Notes under the pieces: model-generated
Seen by the model: only the letters and a program-made list of their open reading frames with translations
Databases searched by the model: none
What the model was told of the DNA's origin: nothing
Position numbers and translations under genes: made by a program
Shown: one piece after another, positions 36,609-50,700 of the stretch
Layout of the letters: each line of letters opens with the position of its first letter
How positions within the stretch are numbered: position 1 is the stretch's first letter
Source: Lichenostomus cassidix
Taxonomy: Eukaryota; Chordata; Aves; Passeriformes; Meliphagidae
Assembly: GCA_008360975.2 (NCBI GenBank)
Contig: CM039195.1
Span: forward strand, 15,925,010 to 15,989,009
Reading direction: 5' to 3'
DNA length: 64,000 nucleotides

Positions 36609-38760
36609 GGTCATCGTGTCACTGTCACTAATGGAGAAGCTCTTGTCTGTGGTGGCGAGGTCAGTTTATACACTATTGCTTGTGAATAGATTCTTAGGCA
36701 GATGGATCAGGATTATGTTAGACTGTGTAGGAAGGATAACCTGGTGATTTGGGGAGGGAGGGCTGGGGAGGGAATGTGTGCCTTGTGGAAGATGTGAGTA
36801 TTGGCCTGCCTGGGTGAGTGGCAGAGCAGGACATTAGTGTAACTTAGTGGAAAAATCAGTGCTTTTTAGTGGTGAGTTCCTCAGACTGTTAGGTTCTTAG
36901 CTAGGTCATGGCTCAGGACACTCTTACAGAGTCAGGCTTATCCATACAGTCAACATATCCAACACTGTGAATGGAAAGGGGCCTGGAGGTCACACCTGAA
37001 GATTCTGAAGTACAGCAGGGCTGGGCTTTCCCCTAGGCAGTGGGATGCAGCTTCACAGTGTGAGCTGACTTTCAGTCATGTTCCACTGGAGCAAGTAGTG
37101 CTGCCATGGTTAAGAGTGTCCTCAGTCATTGCTTCTCTTTCTCCTTTCTTGCTTTGCAGCACATGATTGCTGATACAAGGACAAAATATGCTGAAGGTTT
37201 CTTTCATGCTCATAAACCATCATATTTTTGTAAAGATTGTGGTCTTTCCCTCCCCAGGTATTCAGGTCTTTTGGATGTCTTTAATAATCTGCTGATTACT
37301 GTGACTGGCTCTTTACATGCTGTTCCATGTTGGTGCTTCTAGTTGAGTGCTTGTACATTTTCTGGTAAAGACGTGGGTGCAAACAATAGCTTTATGGTAC
37401 TTTTTGAACAGAGGCAGCTTGAAGTTTACAGATACCATGGAGAATATGCCGAGGTGTCAGCCTGGTCACTCTGTGACCCAACCTGTGTAAAAAAGGGCTT
37501 AGCTTCAGCAGAAATTTTCATTTGGCTCCCTGTGGAAACCAGGACTGTTCTGTACCCACCACAATGAATTTCATGTTGGTTTTACCTGTGCTGAGTCGGT
37601 TAGTGATTTCTCCTGTCTTTTGTCAGCCTTACCTTTATCTTTGACTGTTTCAGATTTTTGGTGGTAAGGCTAGGAGAACTATGTGAGTTCTCCCCAGTCT
37701 AGAGCTGTAGTTGATTTTGCTGTAGATTACCTTAGTTGGAAAAACAAAGACTTTAGCAATACAAACCCGTTTGTGCTGGCTATCGTAAATCATGTTTGGA
37801 AGATGTGCATGTTTTGCACAGATGCTTTTGTTCTCTGAATGGATTTTATTATCATATCCAGAACTTTGATATATGAATCTTAACATTGGGTGCTTATTGT
37901 TAAATATATTGAATATTGACCTTTTAAATCAGACATATCAAAACAGGAGTTGTTCAGGTACACCAAAGAACAAGTGGCCTTATTGTGTATATCCACTGCT
38001 GTTCTAGCCCAGGTTCCCTGGGAACTGCTGCCATTGAGAGGGGATGCTGGGCCAGGTGCTAAACCTCTCTGTGATTGTAATGCTTCCTAGGCCACGCAGT
38101 TCCCTTGTGCCAGCAGCAGTGGGTGACTGCTTTAAGACTTAGTTGCCTTTTCACATAGTGAAATATATGGGGCAGTGCTAGGATAGAAACAGCTATGGAA
38201 AGCAGGGATTTCAATGCCTTTGTACTTCATAGTGCAAATTTTCAGATGGGTTTGGAACTGCCTGTTATTTTTCCCCCAAGGAAAACAAGGCAGTGGTTCA
38301 AACTGCAACCCTGGAATGAACTTACGTTACTTCCAAACATGTATTTCCTAGTAGCTCTTCCTGAGTCTGTGCTCTCTGGCCGAGTCTCAAGATACATTAG
38401 CTGTTTCAGTTCCTTGTTTCAGTAATTGATAGGAAGCTGTCATGTGGAAAAGTCAACTGGAGGTTGCTTCCTGCATTACCGGTTCTGATGTAGTTGACTT
38501 TATCTGCAATACCAAGCATTTGGCATCTCTTAATACCTGATGGCCATTGGCTTCAGTGCCTGTCCTTTAAACAGCAATTTCTAACTAGGCCTTAAATTAG
38601 TTAAACTCTGTAAATTTTCTTGCATATCTTTCTTTGGAATCTAAACAATGTTTTCAACTCATCAAGTAAGACTGATGTGAGTGTTTCTCTGGGACAGAAG
38701 GAGTTTGGAAATCAAATGACAGAACATGCAGTTGTCAATAAACCTCTGTATTTTGTTACT
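36609..38760 (+). other. JPT2: JPT2 3'UTR to proximal polyadenylation site
   Basis: AATAAA at 38737-38742 (GTCAATAAACC) is followed within 20-30 bases by the GT-rich stretch TTTTGTTACTTCATTGTGTGCTG, a typical cleavage region. A more distal AATAAA at 43386-43391 could serve a longer form, but it lies past a CR1 insertion. The exact end is inferred. Confidence 0.55.
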
Positions 38761-41700
38761 TCATTGTGTGCTGTAGATGCCTGCTTTTACAAATTGGTCA
38801 GTACTCTATTCACTGTAGATACACTGGTGAATTTTATTGTCTGAAATGGGAAAAGTTGCACATATATTTTCAGGCCTTCTGTACAGGGGACTGTGCTCAG
38901 GAGCTGTGACATCCTGCCAAAGGCTGCCCATGAGGCAGATACCTCTTATCCCTGGGGAGGGGTGGGGCAGTAGCAAGAGTTGAGCTTAATGCTTTTGTGT
39001 GGGCAACATTCCATCATGGGAATGTATCGCACTGGGATTCTGTTATGTTCTTCAGCAATATTGTAAATAGAATTAAATATTCAAGTATTTTAAATATTTA
39101 AGGCTATTTGTAGAAAAATGTAGTAATTCCTATTCAGCAGGGGATATTCTTTATGTGGAGAAGTCATACTTCTGTGCTTCTAATGAGTGCATAAAACACC
39201 CCTCATGCGCCAGACTGCCTTGGCTGACAGAGGAGGGAACTACAGATACTGGCATTGCAGTTCTCAGTGAGCTGGACACAGTGGCCTCTCAGCCAGGATG
39301 TTGTGTGTCTGCGGCATTCATCCCTGAACTTCCAGGCTGTAATGACCTCAGAGCCTCTCAGCCAGCCCTCACTCCTACACACCCTTCTTTGGCCATTTAC
39401 AGTTCAGAACTCTCGAAGCATGCACAGTGCTTTGGGTGGGATCTATGTAGTGTGGGAATGTGGCAATGTCCTTGATACATAACGAATTAGCAAAGAAGGA
39501 TTGTCTTTCCTTTGAGCTGCAGCCAACAGTAGACTGCAGTATAGCTCCACTTTGCAACTGTGTGTGTTACCTCATTGCTTTCCCCAAAACTGCCGGTTTT
39601 ATCGTGCTATCGTTTTATCATTTAACTCGTTCTATCCCAAGTGTTTGTAGATAAACACTCGGGATAGAATGTTAACCAGGTTTCTGTTTCAGTCGGGGAA
39701 GGAAAATGATGTATCCATAGTCCATAGTGAACTTAGCCTAGGAAGTGGTTAAAGGATTAAAGGAGGAATTGCACCCTTTCATGAGTCATGTGTGGTTCTA
39801 GGCCTGTTTGCTGCTTGGTCCCTAAACATGTCACTGTGTCTATCCTGTACAGGACCTCACTGCTCTAGTGAACAGCCCAGCTGCAGTGTTTCATTACTCC
39901 TGGTCCCCATGTGTGCTAAGTTTACCCAGATCATGCATGTTTGTGAAGACTGCTGGCTGCTGTGCAAAACTTTTAAAGCAAGCACTGTCTGATACTGTCC
40001 ATCTGTTGCATCACTGCATAACACCCTGCACTGCACTCCCAATGAGGAAGATTAATGCCCTCTCCATTGGTGTTTTAAGCAGCATACTGTGAGTTTTTAA
40101 AAATTATTTATACAGGCTTATCAGACTTGGAATATCCAAAATACATGCTTGGACCTTGTCTAGTGAGAGAAGATACATAAAGCAGCGATGTGCGAAGACA
40201 ATTATTTAAGCACTAAATGAGTAACTGGTGTAGTACGTTCCCTGGAAGGTTCTCAGAGTTGCCAATGGACAATATGAACACACTGGTGTGTGGATGTCCA
40301 AGTGTCTTGGCTACCTGGGTGATTGTGTGATAGAGCTGGCCACCCAGTGTTTTGTCCAAGCCCTCTGATGTGTCTCTTGTTGAATTTCAGCTTGAAGTGC
40401 TGCTGAAACCATGTATCTCTTCCCTTTGGAAAAGGTGATGGATTAAATGTCATTGAAGCTGGAATTTTCCATTGTTTTGTAAGGAACAAAATTGGGTCAC
40501 AGCATCCTGGCTGTGGGGAGACTTGGTCACATGTAAGCTGTTTCTGTCATTACTGGTTATCAGCTGTGCAAGAACTGGACTGGGTAACACTTCATTGCTG
40601 GCCAAGAACCAATGCCGAGAAGTCTCCCATCAGGCTAAGCTGGCCCAGTTGCCACTCCTCCCTTTGAACATAGTGAGCAGGAAGAGCAGAATTAGCAGCC
40701 CTGATTATTTTTATAGTTTTATCTCGCTTCTGGGAATGAAGACAGTCTTGTCTTGAATTGGCTTTCCCTTTCTTTCAAACTCCTTATATTGCTAACAGGA
40801 ATAACAGGCTTTCTCCTCAAGCAGGTCAAAATACTGGCTATAGCCAGCAAGAATGCAGGAATTTGCTTTACTCATCAGCCTCTCTAGGTCTAGCTACCTC
40901 CTAATTGTGGTCTCTTACCCACTGCTTTTCTCTTCCCTCCTACACAGACAGATATTTTAAGTAGTAGCTCTGCTGCCTTTGACTTCTCCATGACCCCTCC
41001 TCTGCTGCTGCTTGGGTGTCTGCTATGCGCCACTTAAGCCAAAACTACAGGCCACTCTGTGTCCAGGTATATCAGAAGCACAGAGGTCTGTTGAGGTAAC
41101 GGGAACTTAACATTATGCCAGGTTCCTCATAAGGATCATAAAGATGATGGCTTTTTCTCCTCTGTCTCTTCCCACAAGCTTACATAAATGTGTAAATTGT
41201 GTCAGTGTTTCATGTTCTGGCTGCTGGGAGCATGCAATGGGGCATGAAGAGCAACACAAGTCCACCTCAGTGGGAACTGCCTGAACTAATGTCCACATTC
41301 AGGCTTCAAAGTCTGTATCACAAGTCTCAAGCCACTGTGTCTTTGGCAAGAGGAATGTTCTGCCAGAGAATATTGTTGCAGCTTAAATGTTTAGACCCAG
41401 ACTGTCCAAGGCTGGGGACAGCATGATGGGTGGGGTTTTCAGTTACCGGTAATTATGATCAATGCAACACAACAAAAGTTAAAAAAAATCCTGATTGTTT
41501 CCTTCCATTTCTTGCAGCATGTTGACCTCTGTGAATGCCGCCCTTTCATTTTCATGACAAGCTCAACCCAAGTATGAGAGCCATACAATTGCCTTTTTGA
41601 AAGCTCAGAGCTGAGCTTTGATATCCCAGCTGCAGTTATCCAGCAAGAATGGGAAAGACAGGCAAAGTGAAGGTGGCTTTCTGGTCATCAGGGGGTCATC

Positions 41701-42639
41701 ACTGAAAAAAGCTGAGTAAGAGTAAGCTATCAATGTGCCCAGTGGAGGTGAGCAGGTACTGTTCCAGTAAGGGTCATCATCTGCCTCCTTACTGATATGT
41801 CAGCTTCAAGCTTTATCCATCTAAGCTGAAAGACAGGAGCGCAGCCTGTCCAGAACAACTCTGCCTGTGAGAGGCTCCAATAGAGTCCTCCCACCCTGAG
41901 GATGGCCTTTTGTGCAAGAGACCCAAAGGTCACCAGAATGCCCCCACATCTTCAGATTCTGTGACAGGGCTTTTATAAGCAAGTGCAAGGATCTTTGTAC
42001 AATGGTTTCTATAAAACCTCTAGCCAACAGAAGTTCTCCATATAGGCAGTGAACACAGGAGAGGGGCAGGAATGCTTCCCAGTGACACCCAGCAAAGCAG
42101 GCAGTGAGGTTTTGGTGCTGTACCAACACAAACCTTGTTAGCCATTGGCAGACTTTAAGGAAAGTGTGTCACAACTTTTCTTCAAAACAGAAGAATAAAG
42201 TTTCTTTTCTAGTAATTTGGATGTTGATTATGTTATGTCAAACAGGAATGGCGTTTGAGCGAGCTTCTTCCATGAAGGAGCAAGCATGGGACTTTCAGTG
42301 GTTATCCCAGCACTTGTTACAGCACCACCCCTCTTTGAGTTTAGCTGCTGCATCACATGGAGATGAATCACATACACTAAGAAAACTAGCAAACCAGGCT
42401 GAACTCACTGCTTTTAAGCCAGTGTATTTACACACAAATCAGCTCTGAACACCTAATTTCTTCTGTACACAAGTCTCCAACATTAGTTTACAGCACTGCT
42501 GCATGTGGTTTTTCATAATCACACCTAGAAATTCATCATGGGATTTTTCTACTGAAAAAATGAAAGTGCAGGATTTCAGCACTGAAGAGTAGTGCAGCAA
42601 GTGGAGGCCAAAGGATATTTTGAAACTATGGTCCGGCAG
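38761..42639. other. Intergenic or distal JPT2 3'UTR, nothing coding
   Basis: No exon-like pattern and no recognisable repeat. Open frames of 60-106 residues here lack family features. It separates the convergent JPT2 and MFSD1-like genes. Confidence 0.4.
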
Positions 42640-43135
42640 GAGTTGTGCCAGCTGGATTAAAATAACAAGGCTTCATATGGAGCACTGTGTGCAGTTTTGG
42701 GCCCTCTGGTACAGGAGGGATGTGATTTAGGGAGTACAGTGATGGGCCACAAACATGGTAAAGGGACTGGAGCCTCTTGCAAGGGAGGAGGGGCCAGGAG
42801 TGCTGTGGCTGTTCACGAAGGCTCTGGGAGAGCTGACCAGTGTGCTAAAGGACCTGCTGGGAGGGAGCAAGTATGAGGGGGCCAGACTCTGCTCTGGACA
42901 GGAGGCAATGGGCACAAGGGAAACCGCATGGAATTCCATCTGAGCACAAGAATGCATGTTTTTCCTGCGAGAAGTCAGACACTGGGACAGGTGGCCCAGA
43001 GAGGCTGCAGGGTCTCTATCTGTGGAGATGCTCAAACTCTGAGCAGGTCCTGGACAACTTGCTCTGGCTGCCCCTGACTGAGCAAGGGGGGGCACTTGAT
43101 CTCGGGAGGTCAGTGCTAAACTAGAGGAGTCTGTG
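42640..43135 (+). repeat. CR1 LINE 3' region, sense
   Basis: Contains TGTGTGCAGTTTTGGGCCCT, GGAGCCTCTTGCAAGG and GGTCCTGGACAACTTGCTCT, CR1 sense-strand sequence. The same subfamily segment occurs reversed at 63488-63920. Confidence 0.85.
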
Positions 43136-44584
43136 ATTTTTGGAGTTTTGTGACTTACCTCCCACACTAAATTTCTGCTGCACCAAACTCCAAAAGGGAA
43201 GTTGTTTAATTGTGGTCTGAAATAAATTCACTGTGTAATTTAAAATTTGAAGACCTTGCTGTCTGAGCTCATCAGCTTCAGTTAATCAGTTTAACCAAGC
43301 TTTGAATTGATGAGTGGATTTGTCTTAAAGTGTGACTGTACTGGATGCTATCAGTGCCTACATCACTTTCAATCTAGAACTGTTTAATAAAATGCAACTT
43401 GAACACAGCTGCTCTTTCTCTTAAGAATTTGTAGTAATGTACACGTGTCATTCACTTCACCATTTCTCGTACTTGGCTGTTAGAGTTTACTTCATTCTTA
43501 AAGCCTCCTTCATGCTTTTGTAAACACTGAGCATTTGCACAGTGTAAAGGGCAGCTGGCTGAGTAGAATAAGCCTCTAGCCTTCCTGAGAGCAGAAGCAG
43601 AGGAGGAGAAGAATAAGGACAGAATTCTAGATCAAAACCTTTTATACTTATCAAGGGCAATGAATATGCATAGCTTACAGAAGCATTTCTAGTAATCTAA
43701 ATAGCAGTTAAGCTAGGCTTGTCTGCAAAAGGTCATCAATTTGATTTTCAGACTGCTGCCTAAAGAATAATGATGGTGTCACTTGCACGGGCACATGATT
43801 TGTGAAAGAGGCTTATCTAGAGCAGTGAGTGAAACAGCAGGCCTGCCAGGTGCTAGCAAGTGGTCTTGTGCAGGATTCTGGTGGCAGAGCAGGCAGGAAC
43901 ATCTTCACAGGCAGTTATGCTGCAAGGTTGACAAGCAGCTGTCTAACAGCTCATGAACAAGGTTAGCTAGGTGAGCTTCACTGACTGCAGTGCAGACCTT
44001 TAAGTGCCCCATGCAGGTGTGTGGGTGTTGGAGAATGCCCAAGAACCATAGAGGAGACCCCTTTCACTTTTATGCCAGGCCTAAGAAAGGAGAAAGACCC
44101 CTTGTCTGTAGACAATTGCGTTCAGTGTTCCCCTTAAAAATGTTTAAAGGCTTTCAGGCAGAAGTGATCAGTGGTGGGTCTGGCAGTGCAATTATTCTCT
44201 CCCTGCCAGGGTTCAGCTGACAGAGTCTTAAGTTCCTGTGTCATCATCAAGGAGCTGTGCTGCATCTACCGGGTCTCTGTCCTGCCCCACAGGTGCTCCC
44301 TTTCTGGTTCTGTTCAGCATCCCATCCTGGAATATCAAGGCAGCAATTGGTGACAAAAGGACAGTTTTTCCTGTACACACATTGCCACAGTTGGGTCCTG
44401 GCCCTTGCCCTCACTGTTTTACAAAAAACAAATGGCCACCGATGACTTGGTGCCAGGCAAAACCATGATGCACTGCATCAGTATGGAGCAGAGGGTTCTC
44501 CTTTTATGCAGTCCCCTTTCAAGAGTCATTCACATACACACTCAACAGCTATTACATTGCTAAAAGGAACTCAGTGATGCACAG
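43136..44584. other. Convergent intergenic region; 3'UTRs possible
   Basis: AATAAA at 43386 on plus could end a long JPT2 transcript. The MFSD1-like 3'UTR must lie left of 44585 on minus, but I cannot fix its end. No other feature was seen. Confidence 0.4.
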
Positions 44585-44723
44585 CTATTCTTCACCTTTT
44601 AGCGCATGTACCTGATACTTGTCCACAACATTGAGGCTGACAGAGACAATGATGCATGCAACAGTGTTTGCCAACATAAAGATCATCATCTGTTGCTAGA
44701 ACCACAGAGGGATCTTTAATTCA
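44585..44723 (-). CDS. MFSD1-like terminal exon K (TM12) with in-frame TAG
   Basis: The acceptor is GGCTTTCTAG. Joined in phase to exon J it reads SELKIPLWF, then TAG (44696-44698), then QQMMIFMLANTVACIIVSVS, LNVVDKYQ and VHALKGEE before a second TAG at 44585-44587. The hydrophobic TM12 stays open after the first stop, which argues that the stop is a recent change in one codon. Confidence 0.7.
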
Positions 44724-47700
44724 CTAGAAAGCCAAAATAGGAGAGAACAACCACTCACTTGAAGATACTTAAGGCATCACTCTAGTTCCCCGCAGCATCA
44801 GGTTGCAAATCCCCTGATTCCTGTCCACACTGCTCCACTAAAGCACTGGTGACTTCTCTGTTTATTTAAAAAAAAAAAAAGATAAAGCATTCTCACCTGG
44901 ACTTTGTTCCCGGAATGTATCCAATAATCAGACTTGAAAGGCCAACTCCAACCATCTGCACAGAAGTTGCAAGCCACATTGCTGTCCCTGAAGTTGCTTG
45001 GGGGACCACGAGTGGTATAGATGGCCACATACTAGCCTTGGGAGAGCAATGAGAACAGGAATTCAGAGTCTGATTTAAAGGTCTTAGATGAACATTTGTT
45101 CAAAAAGGAATTATTCCCACTAAGTAAACATTTATACTTCCTCTTCAAGAAGCCGGGTGTCTGTCTGTCCAGCCTATTGGCTCATTCTAGACATCCTTTT
45201 CAAACAGATTGCATAGACAACACAGGTTATCTGAAAGGGAAATAACCTGATTCAGATTTCAGAACAGGAGTCAGACCTGATGATTTAACTCATGAGACTC
45301 AGGAGATTCAGGTGTTATAGTCAAGGTAAAAGAGCATCAAGCCAAGCATAGAGGTTAATGCTTCACACTGTATGAGTGTTTCCTCACTGCGCTCTGCCTT
45401 CTGCTGCATGTTGATTCTTTAGGGTTATTTGTTACTAAGCAAAGACTTCAGGCTTGGGGAGCCAATGACTTCAACCTGTGGCTGCAAAACCTGCTCAGCA
45501 GGATGCCAGGGCAGCAGTAATATGCCATCCAGATGTAGGAGTGAAGCCACAATACACCCAGCTACAGTTGAGAACTCACAGCAGCGGAGTAAGTGATCCC
45601 CAGCCAGATAGTAGAGACCAGCAGAGGTACAGATGGGAATGCCAGGAGAGTGAAGACTGGCAAAGTCAGCATGGCACAGCCAACAGCAAAGACACCTCTG
45701 AGTACAATATAGTCCTGGTGAAAGGAACGAACAGAAAGCCTCTTCCAGGGAGCCCTGCTTCCCATGGGTCCTAGAGGCACATGGGGCTGCACAAAGTGGG
45801 CTGGCAGGAGTGGCAGAAACATGGCATTTTCTGGCTGTTGGCAGTGTAGGAGACCCACTGTTCCTACCTCTTGTATACCTCAGAACTGAGACTGAAATGA
45901 TTATTACGTGTCCAGTACACAAGTGAAACCCCAGGCTTTAGCAAAGTGGTAGGGAAAACACCATTATACCCTGACAGTTATGGAAATAAGGAATGGACGC
46001 TGTTCAACAAAACAGGGCCTGATTGCATGCAGATTGACCTTTCCCATCTACTTGCAAAGCTTAACTCAATACTGTCTGTTCCGGTCTCAGACTTCCCAAA
46101 ACACACAGCCATGTACCATGGGTTGATGCTACCATAGCACAATTACAACACAGAGGTAAAAGCAGGGGAATGTTACTTCTTGTAATTTAAGTCAGGCTAA
46201 GATGCATCTTGCAGTTTGCAAGGATATGAAGGATTCTTCATTTAGCCACAACAGGTGAAATTCTGTTTGAGGGGGCTGTAGCAGACATTTCAAAAAATCA
46301 GGAACAAGTTGTCAGTGAGCACTTCATGTTTTGGGTACTCACAATTAAAATGCAAACTGCTGCGGAGAGAATGAGGAAGCTGTCATACACTGCCCCAGCA
46401 ATGTAAGCGGCTGCCTGCTGATTATAACCAGAATATTTATCCTGGATAAACTTGCTAAAAATAAAATGAAGCCAAGAAAATAACATAATTAGTATTATTG
46501 ATCTGGTTATTTTGATGGTAAGTTTGAGCACAAGCATATGGACAGAAGGGGTTTGAATGAGAGGACTTGCAAACAAGCTTGATTCTGTCTGGTATGTAGT
46601 GCCAAGCCTGTGGTGGTTTATTTTCTTTTCAATTGTTGCACACCCCAGAGGAGCTGGTATTTTCAGAAACCTTTGAGTGTCTGAAAGTGCAGAGTGAAAC
46701 TGCAGGTTAAAGTGGAGCATGTGTTTTCTTCCATCAGCTCAGCTCACAGCAGCAATGTGCCATCACCTGTCCAAACCACATGGGTGAAGTTTTGACATCC
46801 TCTTTTAAGAGGCAAAAAGCCATATCGGTTCAGGGGGGTGAATGCTGAGGGGCAGGACAGTGGTTTAAAAATAATCCAGCAGCAAAGATCAGCATTTAAA
46901 TTGAACGTCTGCATTTGAGAAATACTAGGAATTGCCACTTGGGAATTCCTTTAAGGATATCTGGTTACAGCAAAAAACACCCATTGTCAAAACTAGCCTT
47001 TCCCCTTTGTTAAGAACATGCAGAAATTACATTAAATTTCTTCAAATTCTTTACAGAATTTACAGTCATTCAGTGCAGCAGCTTTCAGAGAGGCTATTTA
47101 AAGATCTTGTAGCTACTTAAACTTGATTTGGCTACCTGTATGGCTGCTTCCATCAGTTGCCATACTGATGACATTCCTGATTTCACAGCAACTTCCACAC
47201 ATCACTAATGAAATACTACAAATTTTTTTTTTACTGCCAGTCTTACCTAATATAAAAGTTCATCCTCATTACGTGACAGAAGCTGCATCATCCACAAGTG
47301 GGAACAAAGCACCAAAACAACAAGCCTGTGGCGGAGCCCAAGGAGAGAAGCAGGAGTCTCAATTTAGATGATCAGGTTGCTGCTTTCTTTTAAGCAAAGG
47401 CAGGCATTAAAAAGGAAGTCTGAAGCCTTCACCAAATACAAAGGCTTCCTCTTTTACAAACCTAGGCTGCACAAGCCCAGTTATATTTCAGACACAGCAG
47501 AGTGCAGCAGCTGCAGGGCAGAGCTGCCCCAGACCTGTGAAGCTGACAATCCACCCAGCTCAGGAGACACCCATTTTGCTGGTCTGTCACAAAGGTGAAA
47601 TGTCTGTGGGATGTTTTTTAAATGAAGTATTTATTCCCCTTCTCCCAAATCCTTCTGATCCTCCTTTGGCAGTGTTTGAAGTGTTAAATATTGGACTAAT

Positions 47701-50700
47701 CATTTTCCTCTAAGGTATTTTTGCTGTCTTTCAGAAGCGTCACTCATCTTTGAAGGGAAAGAAAGGTCAAAGAACCCTCAAAGCTTTAGGTGTTAAAGGT
47801 ATGTTTCTCCACATTTCATGAGTGGAAGGAACAAGCCTATTACCCCTGTATTTCCCAGTCAGCCCAAAATCAAGGCCTGGAAGGCTCTGCTGGCTCATGT
47901 TAGTCAGTGGGCCACAGCCATAGAACATTACCTGGTGTCTGCCACAAAGGGGAAGACTCTGTTGTTGAAGAACATGATGGTGAGGACCAGGAGCCAGTAG
48001 TGAAGGGGAAGGTGCTGGATGTCCTGAATCTGATGCAAAGACAAGATGTTCCCTCACTGCCCAGGAAAATAGCCCAGCTTCACACCCAGCTTCACATCAG
48101 TTTCTGCAAGCCACTGAAGGGTACAAGAGACTTAAGAAGTAACAGCCGGTAAAAGGGAACTGAAAGGTAGATCATGCACCTCTAAGTGGAATTTGGAATG
48201 TGCTGACTGTAAAACATTCCTTCTTTAACACTATCCAGTAAAGAAAACAAAAAAGCTTTCCTATTTTTATAAAGGTTCTGGCTGCAAGAGATTGTTTTGA
48301 GCAGGCTCTGTTAAGAGTCCACTGTACATCCTTAAGTGAAACACAGCGGAAAGGTACAGTATAAACAGGAGTCACAACACAGCTACAGAAACCAGTTGAG
48401 AGTACTGACATGAGAAGGAAGCCATCTAATAGTTCAAAGTGACATAAAAATCGCAGACCAAAGTTGCTTGTAATGCTTATTCCTAGACAGCAGAATGGAA
48501 GGAGGAATTGAAGATAAGGGCTGGCAAGAGATAGTTCAGATAAGCTGTTTGCTATCATGATAAGCTGACCAGATAAGCTGTTTGCTATCATGGATCCTGT
48601 GAGCCAGAAGGCGGTTCAAAAGGAGGCTACCGGATAGTTTTGTGCACAAAATCCTCCTCTGACCCACCTACAGTCAGGAAGTAACTGGCTCAGAAAGCTA
48701 CTGCCAAGTGCTATCTCAGCTCTCTGGGAGGCTCTAGGCAGGGAACTCTTGGCTGGTGGCTCACAGATGTGATCTGCTCAGCACTGCTCTGCAGGGTTCA
48801 ACCCAGGGGTGGGAATGCCCTCTCCTGGCCATGACTGGCTCCTGTTGCTTCAGCCTCCCCTGCACTCCAAAGGCAGTGCTCCTGTGCCTGGGATTTACAG
48901 GATGGAGATAGAAAAGCACCACGTACCACTTTTTTGGATTCTTACTGGATAACACCATCCAAGCTCAGCTGCTTCATGCCCACTTTATCAAGCACAGTGA
49001 CTGTGAGGGCTAAAACAAATCCCAGCACACAGAGCAGGCTCTCTCAGGAAAACACAAGAGGTGGTAGAAATTCCTCAGAGTGGAGAGCACTGAATGACAA
49101 AACCCACTGCATATAAAATACTGAATTCTCCATGACTCCTAAGCCTGGCTTCTCTTAAAACTTACAGTAGGACCCTTCACCTTGCACCACCCTGTAGGAG
49201 TCCCTAAGCACTGCCCACTGAGCTCCCATGGCGGCAGCACTGCTTGAGGCCAGTGAGGCTAAAGCCACCGGAGTCTCTCAGGCAGAGCTTAGCTGGCCTG
49301 TGGCCAGAATGCTCCTAACCTGCAGCAGGCCTGTGCAATAAACCCAAGGTAAAAGCAAGGCAGACACTGGGAAACTGTCCTGGCTCCCAGAGCAGGGAAG
49401 GCATATCGGGGCGGTAGAGGAAGCCAGCTGGTACCTCTTCATTGGTGTGACCTGCTGCAGTTACCACAGCAGTGTGACCTGTGAGCACAGATAGCTCCAG
49501 AGTAGTGAGTTTGGTTATGCTGCATACACCAAAGCAAATTTGGCAAAGGACATCTGCTGCAGACATTCTTCTCAGGAGGAATTCTGTATCCATTTTGTTT
49601 TCCAAAGAGCCAAAACAGCTTCTGAGATGCATGCACACTTTGTCTGATGTGTTGACACCTTCATGGGCTACAGAAGTCTCTGTGCTGTGCTTGCAAATGC
49701 TACCTGAGCATGAAACTAAATGTCAGACAGGATGTGACACCCCATGCCCACCACAGCTTTCTCCCTGAGAGCTGGAATCAGAGGACACCAATGGGTTTCA
49801 ATTTCTGCAAGAGATTTATCTCACACATGCATCTTCTTTTCCATGGGTGATGGCCCATATTGTCTCGTTGTTTAGTAAATAACACTTTTCTATAATCACT
49901 GAGTCTTTGTACACAAAGAAGGCCCTGAAGCAGGTCTCCGTAACATCACCATTCCAGCAGAGTACGCATGTGCCATTTAACCCCTTTGTGGAACAAACTA
50001 TCCTTTGCATTAAAGACAGATCCTGTCTCACTGCACCAAAAAGAGGAGAGAAGCTCAAATCTTCTAAAGATACAAGCCCTAGAACAGATCCACATGAAGA
50101 AATGCGCAATTCAGGTTCTGCTTCTCACAGAAATTTAAACGTGGTTTCAATCAACCACATGCAAGGCATTTTCTGCTAGTCTCTGTCACATCTGTGTCAG
50201 AGAAAAGCATGTTTACTGCCATGATGTGTCAATTCAGGTTAAGTCAGTGGTCAAAGGATGCATGTCTCAGTTGCTCAGCTGACCATCACACACCCACACA
50301 CAGAGCTGTGCCTACCCTCCACCCCCCTGTGGATGTTACTACACCTCCACCCCCCTGTGATGTTACTACAGTGGGACCCTTAATCATCCCTTTGCACTGA
50401 AAAGGCAGCCTGAAATTCCACTTCAGTACAAGAATAAATTAATTGAACTCCAGAACTTACAGCAGTTTCCCACTTTATCAATCAGGAATTCAACCAGAAT
50501 AACTACTACTGCATTTCTAGGAGAAAACCAGAACAGAAATGTGTGTCTCACTGCCTGGAAGCAACTACCAAAACACCCCACTCCCAAACTAGAGCAAAGT
50601 GATTTACGTCCAAACATAGATCGCATACAGCAGGTTGTACTGAGCTGGCGTCATTCCCAAGCCTTCCACACACTCCAGTGTGTCATTACACCCAGTGCTG

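Noticed and set aside
37106..37342. A possible extra exon after JPT2 (acceptor-like TTTGCAG before CACATGATTGC)
   Set aside because: JPT2 is complete at 36608 with the family's usual end, and the frame has no matching protein.
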